64,000 nucleotides of DNA, from assembly GCA_024734495.1 (NCBI GenBank), contig JALMQS010000089.1:3545445-3609444 (forward strand), written 5' to 3'. Each line of letters starts with the position of its first letter. Position 1 is the stretch's first letter. The stretch is from Forficula auricularia (taxonomy: Eukaryota > Arthropoda > Insecta > Dermaptera > Forficulidae). Positions 1 through 11,543 of this stretch are shown in pieces. The notes under the pieces were generated by a model. That model did no database searches and was not told the DNA's origin. It saw nothing but the letters and a program-made list of their open reading frames with translations. Both the position numbers and the translations under genes were made by a program.

Positions 1-215
1 CGCTAGTTGAAAATTGGTGTATTTTTTCTGTTTCCGCAAATCCTAAAAACTCGCACTGTTTTTGATTTTTTCCCAATTTGACCATGAAAAAGCACTTTTT
101 CGACAAATACCATTCTATCCATTTTTAAACTAGATTAAATTTGATACACTTCAAACAAAGTTTCATTTTAATTGGTTAATGGAAACCCGTGCCGCAATGA
201 GGTTGAATTTTTTTG

Positions 216-560
216 CAAAAAATTGCAGTTTTTTATAAAATGAAAACCACTCATCCTAGAAACTTGATTTCTATCTCATTCTCTAGGAAATTTTGTTGAC
301 TTGAACCTTTACTTGGACCACTTTTTTGTTAAAACTCTTAGATTAATAGATATTAAGCATTTTCCATGACAGGAAATGATCCGTTTTTTCAAAAAATTGC
401 AGTTTTTCATTCATAAAATGAAAACCACTCATCCTAGAAACTTGATTTCTGTCTCATTCTCTAGGGAATTTTGTTGACTTGAACGTTTACTTGGACCACT
501 TTTTTTATAAAACTCTTAGATTTTTAGATATCCACCATTTTCCATGACACTTTTGAAGAT
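216..560. repeat. Two-unit tandem repeat, period about 178 bp
   Basis: A block beginning near AAAATTGCAGTTTTT and running through CATCCTAGAAACTTGATTT to TTTTCCATGACA occurs twice in a row, offset by about 178 bp, with a few substitutions and small indels. The two units look like a local duplication or the start of a satellite whose remainder lies left of the window. No coding potential is visible. Confidence 0.8.
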
Positions 561-1732
561 TTCGATTAAATGTAGGAAATTTTATGAACTTATTTCATTT
601 TGGAAAGGAAGGTTATTTACGAAAAGTTGATAGTTTTCGAGTTATAAGCAAAAAGCCGCCAAAAAATGAGATTTTTTTACTTTTTTTTTTTTGCATTTTT
701 GACAATGTTTCGTTACGAAATTTTGTTAGCAAACCTCAGATTCGGATTCAGCACACCAAAAAACATATAGGATCAAGAAATCAAAACTACCCCAAAACTT
801 TCCCGCGAAGGGCCCTTTAGAGAACAATTTAACTGGACCAAAAAGGTACTTCAAGAAATTAAAAAAGAACATAATCTTATACTCAATGCAGAGTAATTGC
901 AAGGTTATTGTTCTTCGATTAATTATGACGGAATATGCTTATGTTAAAGCGCTCAAAGCTTCTATGAAATAAATAAATATTATAAGTGAATTAAATAACT
1001 AGGTTTTTATTTTCATGTAGATTCTTATTTTAAATTTTGGTCGGCCCTCAAAAATATTAATAGCCCAGGCCACGTATAAGTTTTTTTTAGATAATGCATA
1101 TTAAAATTTAATAATCTTTTATCAGCGGGCCGGGTGAAATCCCTTTTAAAAATTAATTCATACTTTCTTTCTCTTCTTTCGTTATCCATGACCTTTCCAT
1201 TTGATATTCTCTAATTAATTACTACTACTAATAATAATACTATTATTTAATAAAAATAAAATGCGAATTTGATTGAATAAAAAAACAAAATAAATCTTAT
1301 TTTATGAATAGCTTGTCTGTAGTTCTATCTCTCATAAAACACGGGTTTTCAAGTAATTAATTAGAGTTAACGTATTTACAATCGTGTTGGCAACCTGTTT
1401 CCCTAAGAAGAGAAGGGAGCAAGGCACGCACAAGTGGATTCGGTTATATTCTTTTAAATCTTTAATAGAAATCTTCCATTTTCTTATCTCCTCTCCTGGA
1501 GATTTCATTCCTCAGCTGGAAGCATTGGTACATATTCAGCAGCGCCCTGGAGCAAGTAAAATCAGTGGGCACCCTTGGTTTTATTTATTTAATTAACAGC
1601 TTCCTTTTTAATAATAAATTGTCTTAGAAAAAACATAATATGTAAAGCTTCTCGGAAAAGATCTGTCGAAATTTGTTTTGAACATTTAATTTAGAAATCA
1701 TATATTTTTAAACGTTCAATATTACTCTAGAT
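561..1732. other. AT-rich non-coding stretch, nothing recognised
   Basis: Mostly A/T runs with short open frames that show no domain, no splice context and no codon bias. A short GC-richer patch near 1384-1570 has an open frame of 70 codons that I could not relate to any family. No repeat boundaries were seen. Confidence 0.5.
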
Positions 1733-2281
1733 CAGTGGTTCCCAGCCTGGGAGCGATTTGGGTTATCAAGGGGGCGATAAATAAGTGAGGGGCGATTGGG
1801 TGGCGAAGAGTATTCTAAGGGGCGAGATTAAAATAGTAACTGTACAGTAGAAGTTGCCGGGTAAAATAAAACAATAACAAATTTTTCAAACTTTCATTTA
1901 TTTTTTCAAACTTTAACTTAGCCCAGTAAATAGAGGGGCTTCAGCTTACATTAATTGAGGGAAAAGATTTTTTTAGGTATGGTGTGGGTATGCGAAATCT
2001 AAGTTTCCGACCTCGAAAATGTGCGGGACAACTTTTGGTGGCCTAAAAACTTCGAAAATACATTTTAATTTTTTTTTTATTTTATTAAAGAGTGACCGGA
2101 TAAAACTGATTTGGTTGTTTTTATATACGGTAATAAAATTGTTTAAAATAATAAAACTGATTTATTATTTACACTTTACTTCATATTAAAATTAGGCATA
2201 CTCTGAAAATGAAAAGGGGGCGATAGGTGTTAGTCAACATCCAGAAAGGGGCGATGGGCCACAAAAGGTTGGGAACCACTG
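1733..2281. mobile_element. Non-autonomous hAT element (MITE-like)
   Basis: The ends are inverted: the left starts CAGTGGTTCCCAGCCTGGG and the right, read on the other strand, starts CAGTGGTTCCCAACCTTT. The flanking 8-mers CTCTAGAT (1725-1732) and ATCTAGAT (2282-2289) differ at one base, fitting the 8-bp target duplication of hAT elements. The interior carries GGGGGCGAT-like G-rich patches and no transposase frame, so it is a deletion derivative moved in trans. Confidence 0.85.
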
Positions 2282-2321
2282 ATCTAGATCAATACTTTCC
2301 CTTATCTTTACTACCTCATCT

Positions 2322-2821
2322 CAGGGCCGGATTTAGAATCTATGGGCCCCTAGGCTGGACCTGTGGCGCGGGCCCTACCGAGGAAAATAATTTTTTAACC
2401 TATAAAAACCGCATTTTCAGCAATTATCCAATTAAAAACTTAAAAATAAACGTGCATGACTCTTTAATGAAACCTTGTTAATATAAATATATTAAAAAAA
2501 GACTTACAACCACCAAGGCTGTAACTTGATTTATGTTAAACAATACAAACCCCCAAAATACAATAAGTTTTCAACTGTAAAGCATAGAGGACAATTCAGC
2601 AAAAACCCCAATGATACAGATGAATTAACGTGGTCCACAGCAGGACGAAACGAAGAATATAAAAAAAAAATAGTCCCTTTGTGGTGCTTAAATCCGGCTC
2701 TGGCTGTAGTACATTTAAGTATGTATGACACTTGCTCACTTGGACAATTTTTTTGGGGGCCCCAAAAATAGTGGGGGGCCTAAGCTATAGCTTGTTTAGC
2801 TTATATGTAAATCCTGCACTG
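2322..2821. mobile_element. Second non-autonomous hAT element with perfect TSD
   Basis: The ends CAGGGCCGGATTTA and, on the opposite strand, CAGTGCAGGATTTA form the inverted termini. The element is flanked by identical 8-bp copies of CCTCATCT at 2314-2321 and 2822-2829, diagnostic of hAT insertion. GGGGGCCC-rich patches lie just inside both ends. The perfect duplication suggests it is younger than its neighbour at 1733, from which it is separated by only 40 bp. Short open frames inside show no transposase. Confidence 0.9.
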
Positions 2822-2935
2822 CCTCATCTTACACAATACTCATCAACAGGATATAGAAAGAGGAACTTTAGAGAAGTAAAAGATATGAATTAAATAGATG
2901 AGCAGTTGCGTCAAATCAAAATAAATTAGATACTA

Positions 2936-3180
2936 ACCGAACAAAGGCATTCACCAATTCGTTTTCCCTATGACTTCTAGAGACTGGAAATGACTTCTCC
3001 AGTTCGTCTTGCCGAAGACATTATAACCTTCAGTCTTTCAAGACCCGCATCCAGATATACCAGCAACTCCGACCAAATCCCTGAATTCTTTACTTTTTTT
3101 CATGATCCAGGGTTCACCCAGGACTACAGAGGTTGTATCTTTTTACTGCAACATGTTTTTTTATCAATATCATTATAAAA
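2936..3180 (+). pseudogene. Jockey-like LINE 3' fragment
   Basis: The reading frame holds decayed versions of the LINE C-terminal phrase seen intact at 3929-4522 on the minus strand (ANSF, TSRDW, LQSFKTRI), followed by a 3' tail of catgat-ccaggg type and a terminal TATCATTATAAAAAA. Stops and frameshifts break the frame. It is a 5'-truncated insertion, as is usual for LINEs. Confidence 0.6.
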
Positions 3181-3829
3181 AATGAGTGATGACCTTATGA
3201 GGATGATGGGAAAAATTTCGATTTCTTTAATTGAATTTTTAATAAGCTCTTTTATAGGATAGATTTTTCTCTTATGTTTTCCCCCCTCTCTGTAATCAGT
3301 TGATTTATTTCTGTGATAAAATGTTTGATGCAGATTAAGGGAGAGGATAAAATACGATGTTGTATATATTTTTTTAATACTTTGTTTCTTCTTTTTTTAT
3401 GTTCAAAGTTGAAACTCATCAAAAGTAAATGGTCCCGGGGCGATGGTCTCGACGTGAAGGCTCATCATCTGCTCGGATAGAGACATCAGCGGTAGACACA
3501 GCGCCTTTCAAAAGGAACAGGAAGAAAGAGAAAGAACAACACATCACGAGCAGAGAGAGAGAGCAAGTCCGGCACTGTTATTTGCTAACAACCAAACAAC
3601 TTGTTGTTATGATACAACCACTTTGCAATTTTAATGCATTTCCATATTATTATAAATATATGAGTAGCCCCGTCATATCTACGAGATATTTATGCCGATC
3701 TATTAAATAACTAAATACTAGTCTACCAAAGTACCTATGTAATAAAGATTTATTTTGACATAAACCAGTTGGACCGGGAACGCCGTTCCGGAAAATAGTT
3801 GTCTTAGATATTCTACATTTCAGTAACAA
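3181..3829. other. Unassigned stretch with a GC-richer patch
   Basis: Between two LINE pieces. At about 3425-3560 the base composition becomes less AT-rich and contains a 93-codon open frame rich in R, K, S and E, which could be a LINE 5' UTR or an unrelated fragment. No domain, splice signal or repeat end supports calling it a gene. Confidence 0.4.
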
Positions 3830-4660
3830 ATTTTTTTTTATGATAATGATGAGAGAAGGAGTTACACCAAAAAGGTGCAACCCCTAAAGGCTTGGGTTGG
3901 CCCCTCCATCGTGAAAAGAAAAAGAATTTTATGGGTTGGGCGGGGGTCGAAGGTATCTGTGGATACGGGTCTTAAATAGCTGAAGGTTATAAGTCGCGGG
4001 AAAGATGGTGGCAGGGAGCGAGTTCCAGTCTCTGGAAGTCATAGGGACAAAAGAGTTGGCGAAAGCGCTTGTTCGACTTTTAACCAATTTGACAGCGAAG
4101 GGGTGCTGAGCGTTTGAAAACCGCGTGTTTCTCGCAAAGAGGACATTAGGGGGGATAATTGATTTCAACTCGACTGAACAGATACCGTGATAGTATCTGT
4201 AGTACAGGGAAAGGGCAGAAACGGTTCTTCGGTGAGCCAGGGAGTCGAGTGAGTTGGTTAGAGCCGGGTCTCCTATTAGTTTAATTGCTCGCTTCTGAAA
4301 TGCATCCAGTGTAGCAAGAGAATGCTTGGAGGCACCCCTCCACAGATGAGAGCCATATTCGAGACAGGGACGAATTTGAGCCTTATACAGTATAAGAAGT
4401 TGACTGGGAATATAACAGCGTCTAGACCTAAATAGGAGACCTAGCTTGCGGACTGCAGCTTTAGCACTGGTTGAGATATGGTCATTCCATGAAAGGTCAG
4501 ACCCTAGAGTTACGCCTAGCATTGAAATTTTATCCCTGAATTCTAGTGAGTTTGAGTCGAATGATATGTTTGGGAGGTTTCTGTCGACGCGCCTAGAAAT
4601 AAGGCAACACTGAGTTTTCCCTGCATTCCCGCACTCAGTTTTTACATTTCTAGCTTTCTA
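3830..4660 (-). pseudogene. Jockey-like LINE, 3' third with reverse-transcriptase C-terminus
   Basis: Open frame on the minus strand from about 4650 to 3929. From MLGVTLGSDLSWNDH it contains the run typical of the RT thumb and C-terminal region of jockey-type LINEs: LYKAQIRPCLEYGSHLWRG, LDAFQKRAIKLIGDP, HRRTVSALSLYYRYYHG, and the terminal SRDWNSLPATIFP..LFKTRIHRYL. The frame is open upstream of that Met as far as a TAG, so the element is 5'-truncated. After the stop a roughly 90-bp 3' UTR ends in CATTATCATAAAAAAAA, the same tail as the copy at 54648-55238. This is the best preserved of at least six related fragments in the window. Its frame is intact but it lacks the endonuclease and most of the RT, so it cannot move by itself. 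Confidence 0.85.
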
Positions 4661-5392
4661 GTAGTCCACAGATTATGTGTATATAGGTATATAAATAAAT
4701 TCCTTATAATTATTTTTTTAATTAAATAACAATTTATAGAGTTTTTAATCAATTAAATGAATAATAAATTATAATTTTTTACATAAAATAATGTATACAT
4801 TGTATTTGAGGCTTCGATTTCGGAGATTACTTCCCCACCATCGACTGTACTTGATCTTCTAGCTTGCGATAATATTTTTAGTAAGTGTTTTTTAATAAGA
4901 GGAATTTCTATCAATTAAATTGGCAAATTCTAATATATAACAATATTTGGTATAACATATTAGTGGGTTTTAAAATTAAAAACCAATTAATAAATAAAAG
5001 ATAATTGAAAAAAATGTAAACAAACTTTTTTATTGAGATTTTAATCTATCAATAATTACTTTAATTAAGAAATGATCAATTAAGATGAAATTTGTCGAGG
5101 TCCAAACCTAGCCAGATTGTTTTCTCATCCTTAAAACTTGTTAATAGAGTTAAAAACGGCTCTACCGATTTCATCAAAATCGGTAGAGCCGTTTTCAAAA
5201 TAGAACTAAGATACAAATATATATATAAACAAACAATTTTTGCTCGTTTAATAAGAGTAGATAGATAGATAGATATAACACACATTTTCATTTTGGCAAA
5301 ATACATTAATTTAAGAAGTGAACAGAAAATAAAAATATAACAGACATTACAAAAATACATAATAAAAGAAGTAAAATAATACAGGTCATAAT
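4661..5392. other. AT-rich stretch with a perfect 19-bp hairpin
   Basis: Next to the LINE break, 4640-4690 resembles the CTTCTAGTGACCCACAGATT segment of the dispersed family at 33408-34575 and 51893-52680. At 5153-5195 the arms AAAACGGCTCTACCGATTT and AAATCGGTAGAGCCGTTTT are exact inverted copies around a 5-nt loop. A TAGA microsatellite is at about 5254-5275. No gene is seen. Confidence 0.55.
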
Positions 5393-5735
5393 TTTTTTAA
5401 AAATTATTCGGATGCAAGAAGATGGATAGGGGTTGAAGTTATCTGAAGATGAGGGTTTTGAAAAACTAAAGGCTATTGTCGCCGGAAAGGCAAACGAGGG
5501 AAGAGCGTTCCAGACTCTAGAAGTCAGGAATAAACGAAATGGCAAATGCGTTGTTGGGTTATTATCTAATTAAACCGAAAAAGGATGTTAAATGTTTGAA
5601 AATCGTGTATTTCGTCCCTGACTCGAATATGGCTTCCATCCAAGCATTCTCTAATCACCCTGGATGCAATTGGAGATCCAGCATTGACTAGCGTTCTCGA
5701 TTCTTTGGCCCATCATGAATCCGTTTCTGCCTTGT
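5393..5735 (-). pseudogene. Jockey-like LINE 3' fragment, decayed
   Basis: The minus-strand translation contains SRVWNALPSFAFPATIAF, matching the WNSLPATIFPATY terminal motif of the LINE at 3929-4522. The plus-strand text near 5640-5720 still shows an inverted piece of the same region (CACCCTGGATGCAATTGGAG). Several frameshifts are present. Confidence 0.65.
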
Positions 5736-5855
5736 TTATAGATACATAATTATTACCATGGCGTTTAAAATAAATATTTCCACCAAAAGCCTTATTTGCA
5801 CCAATTGCACTATTTTCAGATTGAACACACCTTCGCGGTTAAAATACTTTCAACC

Positions 5856-6655
5856 CAGCGGTCGGGGAACTGGGGTAAATTACCCCAAATGTGGTAACAA
5901 TGAAACTATCGGGGGTAATAAGGATATTTTTTTAAATTTTCTATTTTATAAACTATTATAGTATTTTAGCTTGAATTATTTTAATGTTATAATTTTTATT
6001 TACTTACAGATAGTTTTCATGTAAATTCCAATTAATTCAATAAATAATATACATTTATAAAACTATAGATTTGAGCATCTTTTTTTTGAAAATAGTTTGA
6101 ATGTTTTTTAAAAAATCAGCTCGGGTACAGATTAACCAATGTTTTTTAAAAGAGAAAGAATTCAATCTTTAGGACAAATTCTAAGATTTTAGTAGAAATA
6201 TTATTAAATTTCGATATCAGAGGGGATTCATCCCCTCAGGAGTCGACCTGAGAACTAACATGCTTTCCGGACAGACAGTCAATCAGCTCACAACCTCGAG
6301 ACCAAAAACCTCTCGCCGATAGTAATTTTTTAATTTCAAGTTTGAATCTTATTTAGTTTACGAGTACAATGCTCTGGTAGACTGAAGGACATTGTAGTTA
6401 CACTGTTAAAAAAATGTAAATTTACTATATGTTTTTACAGTGAGCATGTTAGTTCTCAGGTTCGACTCCTGAGGGGATGAATCCCCTCTGAAATCGCAAT
6501 TTAATGATATTTCTACTAAAATCTTAGAATTTGTCCTAAAGATTGAATTCTTTCTCTTTTAATATACATTTATCTTGCTTTTCAGAATGTAGGGGTAACA
6601 GCGACCTACGCAAAAATATTTTGGGGTAATGGCTAAAAAAGTTCCCCGACCTCTG
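5856..6655. mobile_element. hAT-like element with a nested foldback
   Basis: The left end is CAGCGGTCGGGGAACT and the right end on the opposite strand is CAGAGGTCGGGGAACTT. Both continue into TACCCC-containing sequence. Flanks TTTCAACC and TTCTAACC match at 6 of 8 positions, compatible with an old hAT target duplication. No transposase frame is present. A 416-bp palindromic repeat at 6147-6562 occupies the middle. Confidence 0.7.
6147..6562. repeat. Foldback repeat with a pol III B-box-like core
   Basis: The arms (about 6147-6265 and 6443-6562) are near-perfect inverted copies around a spacer of about 177 bp. The right arm contains GGTTCGACTCC at 6459-6469, an exact match to the GGTTCGANTCC consensus of the tRNA B box. 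The left arm has the same site with one base lost. It lies inside the hAT-like element at 5856-6655. No convincing A box was found, so a tRNA-derived SINE origin is inference. Confidence 0.7.
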
Positions 6656-6895
6656 TTCTAACCTAATAAACGCATTTGCCAACTCGTTTGTAACTATCCC
6701 TTCTAGAGAGTGGAACTCTCTACCATCTTTCTGTAATATTGAAGCCTTCTATCTTTCAAGACACGCATCCACAGGGTCAACTCCGACCTAATACTTGAAA
6801 TTGAATCTGCTTCTTCTCTTCAGGATGCAAGGGGCCACTCTGGACTTCAGAGGTTGCAGTTTTTTTGGTGCGATATCTTCTTGCATCGGTATCAT
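6656..6895 (+). pseudogene. Jockey-like LINE 3' fragment
   Basis: The frame reads NAFANSFVTIPSREWNSLPS, then a decayed LSRHAS phrase, a 3' UTR with GGATGCAAGGGGCCACTCTG and a terminal GTATCATTAAAAAAA. This aligns with the C-terminus and tail of the minus-strand LINE at 3830-4660. It is 5'-truncated and interrupted by stops. Confidence 0.65.
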
Positions 6896-6964
6896 TAAAA
6901 AAATATGATTAATAGTCAAAAACTTGATGATCCAGTAATTAATGGCTTTTAATGACAAATTGTT

Positions 6965-7318
6965 ATGAAAGTAATGGAAGGCAGCCCAAGAATAGTGAAG
7001 AAAGAATAAATTTTCACATATCCAAATAAGGTGTTTTTATTGGACTGATATTCTTTTCTTTTTTTTCTCCTTTCCTTTTAAACCAAGGATTCTTCCCTCC
7101 TTCTTCAGGGTTTCAAAGGGTCAATGAAGGAAACAAACAAGATGCTTCCTTCTTCTCTCCTCCAGCAGTGTTTGAAATTTTTTTTCTTCTTCCTTAGCAG
7201 AAGCATTAAAATATAATTATTTTTTTCCCTTAATTAATTATTTTTTCCCCTAATTAATTTTTTTTTCTTTCTTCACTACCCTTGAGCTGCCTTCCATTAC
7301 TTTCAGCTGAAAATTCTA
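6965..7318. repeat. Decayed member of the ribozyme-bearing palindrome family
   Basis: The outer ends AATGGAAGGCAGCC and GGCTGCCTTCCATTA are inverted copies and are shared with the element at 36018-36400. The middle keeps the CTGAAGAAGGAGGG half of the hairpin on the minus strand (near 7095-7108), but the GAAACGTC half is lost and replaced by TTGGTTT. It is therefore a sibling of the 36-kb element in which the hammerhead core is broken. Confidence 0.7.
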
Positions 7319-7557
7319 CCAGTCCGTCTCTCTATAAAGAGAAAGTTATTTCAAATATACAAATTGTTATCTTTGCCAAATGATATGTTGGTTTGCTCAA
7401 AATAATCTTGTCTACCTGTTGATATCTAACTATCCTTTTCTTTTTTTTACTTTCTGTCATTCATCATAAACTTTGCCGAAGGCTCTGATGGTACGCTGTA
7501 AATAAACTCTCTTTAACTTAATATCTTTTAAAACAAAAAGCGTAAAATAACTTAGTA
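7319..7557. other. Short unassigned AT-rich spacer
   Basis: The first bases (ACCAGTCCGTCTCTCT) also follow the related element at 36405-36435, so the repeated unit may extend slightly beyond the palindrome. Nothing else is recognised. Confidence 0.4.
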
Positions 7558-8279
7558 TTAAGGTAGTTGTTCCTCCAAATGCGTTTTCTTAGGATTTTTC
7601 TGAAATTTATACAGATTATTTAAATACTTCTGCATCGATTGGTGGCAAACACGAAATTTATGAACAATAGTTCCCGAGATTTTAAATTTCAAAAATCGAG
7701 TTTTTTCAGGTTCTTTAACATTGCACTATAGGATATCGAGACATACATATTTAATTATAATTAAGAACTCCTTCTTATCATTTTTATAAAAAACAAAACA
7801 ACATTAAACATTAACCAATACATATTTTAAGACAATTTGATTCATAGTTACAACAGAGTTTCTGAGATAATAAGGAATAAATAATGAAGAAATATATAAA
7901 AAAAATTGAGCACTAAAAACAATTTGGCAACAGCGCATTTATTTAACCAGCTAAAGATGTATAAAGCGCCCATGCGCTAGAATTTTTTCAAAATTATAAT
8001 TTTTATAAGGTGTTACGTAGGCTTTGACTACATTTGTTAAAAAAGTAACAAAAAAGATTTTTATAGAAATTTAAAATGTATTTTATCTGTCATTTTAATA
8101 TAAAAATATTCAATCTCTTACAAAGGTGCCAAATTTGTCAAACGAGCACGGGATTGGCTAGAATTGGTACATAAACAGCAAAGAAGTTTTGGGCTTATAA
8201 ACTATGAATCCTTATTGTCTTTTTCTATATACTCTAGCATTAACTTTTTGCTAGTATTGTAGCGAAACAACTACCTTAA
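7558..8279 (-). mobile_element. TTAA-target DNA element, family 1 copy 1
   Basis: Bounded by TTAA on both sides with inverted termini TTAAGGTAGTTGTT. The minus strand corresponds to the orientation of the other copies at 25917, 46950 and 57816. A TTAA duplication is characteristic of piggyBac and Kolobok superfamilies. No transposase frame survives. The interior shows shared phrases such as AGCCAATCCCGTGCTCGTTT and ATCGATTGGTGGCAAA. The termini are closely kept while the interior has drifted. Confidence 0.85.
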
Positions 8280-9635
8280 CTCTATGAATGCCTTCTTTAC
8301 TTATATCAAATTATCTTTCTCTGCTGGTTTACTCAAAATAAATCTCTTCTCTAGCTTCTTTTATTTCTCTGTCAAATCATAATCTTGGTAGAAGACCTTT
8401 CTGATTTACCTAAAATAAACAGGTCTATTATTTGATATCTACTTTATGCTATCATTTACTACTCTCCAAATATATATATATAAATATAACAAGTGAGTCT
8501 ATCTCATCATTACCATTATACATAAAAAAATTATGGGAAATAAGATTGGGGATGAAAGAAAAAATATAACATCAACTTTTTGAGATTAATTGAAGTAGAT
8601 TTTAATTTGTAATATTTAAGCCAATACATACGTAATTAAATATTCGTTACAACAAATATAATTATTTGGAAGATCTACCATTTTTATTTCTAAGTTATAT
8701 TATTATGTTAGAATTATTTATACATAATTATTATACTATAATAGGCACCAAAAATAAACATTCAGTTATGGTGATTATATGTAATATATAATTTATTGTT
8801 TGGTAGAGAATATAATAATATAAAAAAACATATGAAGAGATTATCTAAATGGAGCTTCTTTTTTCTTTTGATTATAAAAGTTTGAATTCTTAATGGAAAA
8901 ATAAAAATGCTAAACTGGAATATAGGAAAAAATAATATATTCTAGATAATACTATAATTAAAAGATTAAAATAAAATTAGTAATATATGAAAAATAATGA
9001 AATTTTACATTAAGTTTTACATACGTCTTTAGTAATAAAAGAAAGTATAAGAATACATTTAAGTAAGTAGTATTTTTTTAATAGTTCCATTTATATAATT
9101 AATTTTATCAGTTTATATTTATTTATAACATATATACGGTATTAAACGTAATAAGAAAATTTTCTGGTACGTTTGATACCTTACTAAAGGAATTTCTGAT
9201 TGTTATTATTAAAAGAGTGTATCTAATTTTTATAATAAAACAATCAAGAACATATTATAAATATATGTTATAAAAATAATATATGGTAATAAATCCTTCT
9301 CTTTTTACGATCTTCACAGCCTTTCCTTTAGCGACCATTTTTATTAAATCAACAAAAAAACGCTCTTATATAATATACACAAAGATCAAAAAAAGAACGA
9401 TTACAAATTTTATAAAACATCTAAACTTTGATTTAAACGGTACTTGAATTAAAGGGAGGTTCATGAAGTGTCTACTGCGCATTAAAATAGATTCATAGCC
9501 TTAATTCCTTCCCCTTATGATCCCCCGTCGGCCGAATTATACGGTTTCGGTTCAACACGACCAAAGGAATGATGAAAAAAAAACTTCCATTCAAACCACA
9601 CTAATTTAGTGTAACACGGTCACAAAATTGTAAAA
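8280..9635. other. AT-rich stretch, nothing recognised
   Basis: Long A/T-rich sequence with no frame above about 50 codons of interest, no inverted ends and no family shared with other parts of the window that I could find. Confidence 0.5.
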
Positions 9636-9636
9636 T

Positions 9637-9980
9637 GTACAAACCATAGAGTAATATAGAGTGAAGGCTACATAAGGAGCCAATGTATTTTAGCGTATAC
9701 GAGTTACAGAGCTCTCTGGCGAGACCAGGGCGAAACCATTGGGTAATAAAATGGCGGAATCCGCTCTCTTCGGGGCAAATTTTGGTGACATTATCAAGAG
9801 TAAAAAATGTATATATATATATATAAAGGGTATGTATCTTTTATCTATGACAAAGGCTTTGAATGTTCTATGATCTTTGGATAGTTTCTTAAGAACAAAG
9901 AGTTTTCGCCCTGCAGTCGCTAGAGATCGCTTTTTCGATATACGGTAGCCTTCCACTCTATATTACTGTATGGTACAAAC
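9637..9980. mobile_element. Short TIR element with an internal open frame
   Basis: Termini of about 35 bp are inverted copies sharing AGTAATATAGAGTG and GAAGGCTAC. On the minus strand an 88-codon frame crosses most of the element (9690-9956). Its end, SAILLPNGFALVSPESSVTR, is GC-richer than the surroundings and could be captured coding sequence, but I recognise no family. No convincing target duplication was seen. Confidence 0.55.
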
Positions 9981-11309
9981 TAGATGTGGATTCGAAATGC
10001 ATGATTTCAATTTACATTATTGGTGAAAGAATATACCGTGTAAATCAAGGGTTAGGTGTAAAAAAATGAGTTTAAAATTTAAAAATAGAAATAAATGATA
10101 TATGTACTTTCACTTACATATTATATTCTAAATGAAAATAATAATGTATATATAATTATTAAACCAATCAAATGAAAAAAATTATTTTTCGATTAATGGA
10201 AAACATTAAATTATTTTGAGAATTATAAAATAGAAATTTAAAAAATGTATCATCAATGTGATAATGAATTGAAATACAAAATAAAACACATTCAAAAAAC
10301 AAAACATATAAGACTTTTTAACTTCCAAATGAGATTAATCGATTTCAAAATGAGAATAATCAGTTTCATAATAGATTAATTTCATTTTGTAATTGGAATT
10401 TTAAATTGAAATGGTATTTTTATAATTTTTTTTTTTATTTGTTTTAATTTTTATTTTGTCATTATTGCTCTTTTCTCATTTTTTTTTTTTTTTTTTTTTT
10501 TTTGAGGGTGTTTTTTGGAATTTAACATGAGAATTTTACTAATGGACGTTAATTTCGAATATTTATTACTTTTTTTTATCATTTATTTAGTAATTGTGAA
10601 GAATTCTATTATTTTTGGTGGATTAGATTAATAAACTAATAAAGGAAAATTAATAAAAAAAATAATAATAATAACGATAACTTAGTTTTTATACAATCTC
10701 TGTTCAGTCTATGTTAATACAAATAAAGAGGGTTGTCCAACATTCGGCCCGGAAAATATAGTAGGGCTATAAATTAAGAAAATACATAGGGTTATAATAC
10801 TTGGTTTATTACATCAATAATAAATTTATATAAGGAACGTTTTATTATTAATAAAATATTTTTAAAAAGATTATTTAAAAATATATCTATAATAGGTATT
10901 TATAAGTACATTCCGGTTCAAACTAATAGAGTTATGTGTTGGACTTTAGTGGGATTAAACCATCCCCGGAGGCACAAATAAAGAAACATTGAGGCGATCT
11001 TTTACGGGGATCAAAAACATTTTTCCGCATAAGAAAGTTTGTTTATTTTTTTAATGTGAGGGTGTTAATTTAGATTGAACTATTAATTGCTGTCACCCAT
11101 ATCGTGATTTTCCCCAATAACTTTTTATTTAGGTTCTAAAAGCAATTGTTGCACTGAGTGTAAAAAAGAATGCACTAAATCGCTCAACAGAAAATTACAT
11201 AAGATTGAATTAAAACCCTGTCATTTTTAAATAAAAATTCGAAATTTTCCCTTTAGATCTAACTCATTTAATATAAAATTTTTGACAAATTAACTTTTAA
11301 ACGTTAGTT
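9981..11309. other. AT-rich stretch with a long poly-T tract
   Basis: A run of about 25 T lies at 10479-10503, possibly the A-tail of an old minus-strand retroposon. Short inverted phrases near 10320-10400 (AGATTAATCGATTTC and relatives) resemble those near 14330-14450. No gene is seen. Confidence 0.5.
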
Positions 11310-11429
11310 GTAATTTTTCTTAAAGCAATTTGAGCCGCGAAAGTTAAATAATGGAATCTATAATTTTTTATGTTAATTCTACATATTTAGAAAATTATTT
11401 TATTATTTTTTCAAAAGGAAAAATGAATT

Positions 11430-11505
11430 GAGCACCCGACGGGATTCGAACCAGTGTATCTCTCCTTTAGCCGAAGAGCGCCTTTGCCAACTAGGTCACG
11501 GATGA
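11430..11505 (-). other. tRNA-like sequence (SINE head or tRNA pseudogene)
   Basis: The A-box region TGACCTAGTTGG fits TRGYNNARNNGG. The B box GGTTCGAATCC is an exact consensus match. A D-stem GCCT/AGGC-like helix, an anticodon arm CTCTT/AGGAG with a 7-nt loop, and a T-stem ending CCCGT can be drawn. The acceptor stem has one mismatch at the first pair. The loop lacks U at position 33, so it is more likely a pol III-transcribed SINE head than a functional tRNA. Confidence 0.6.
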
Positions 11506-11543
11506 AAAATGAGATTCAATCTAAAGAGCATTCCTGGTGGAGA

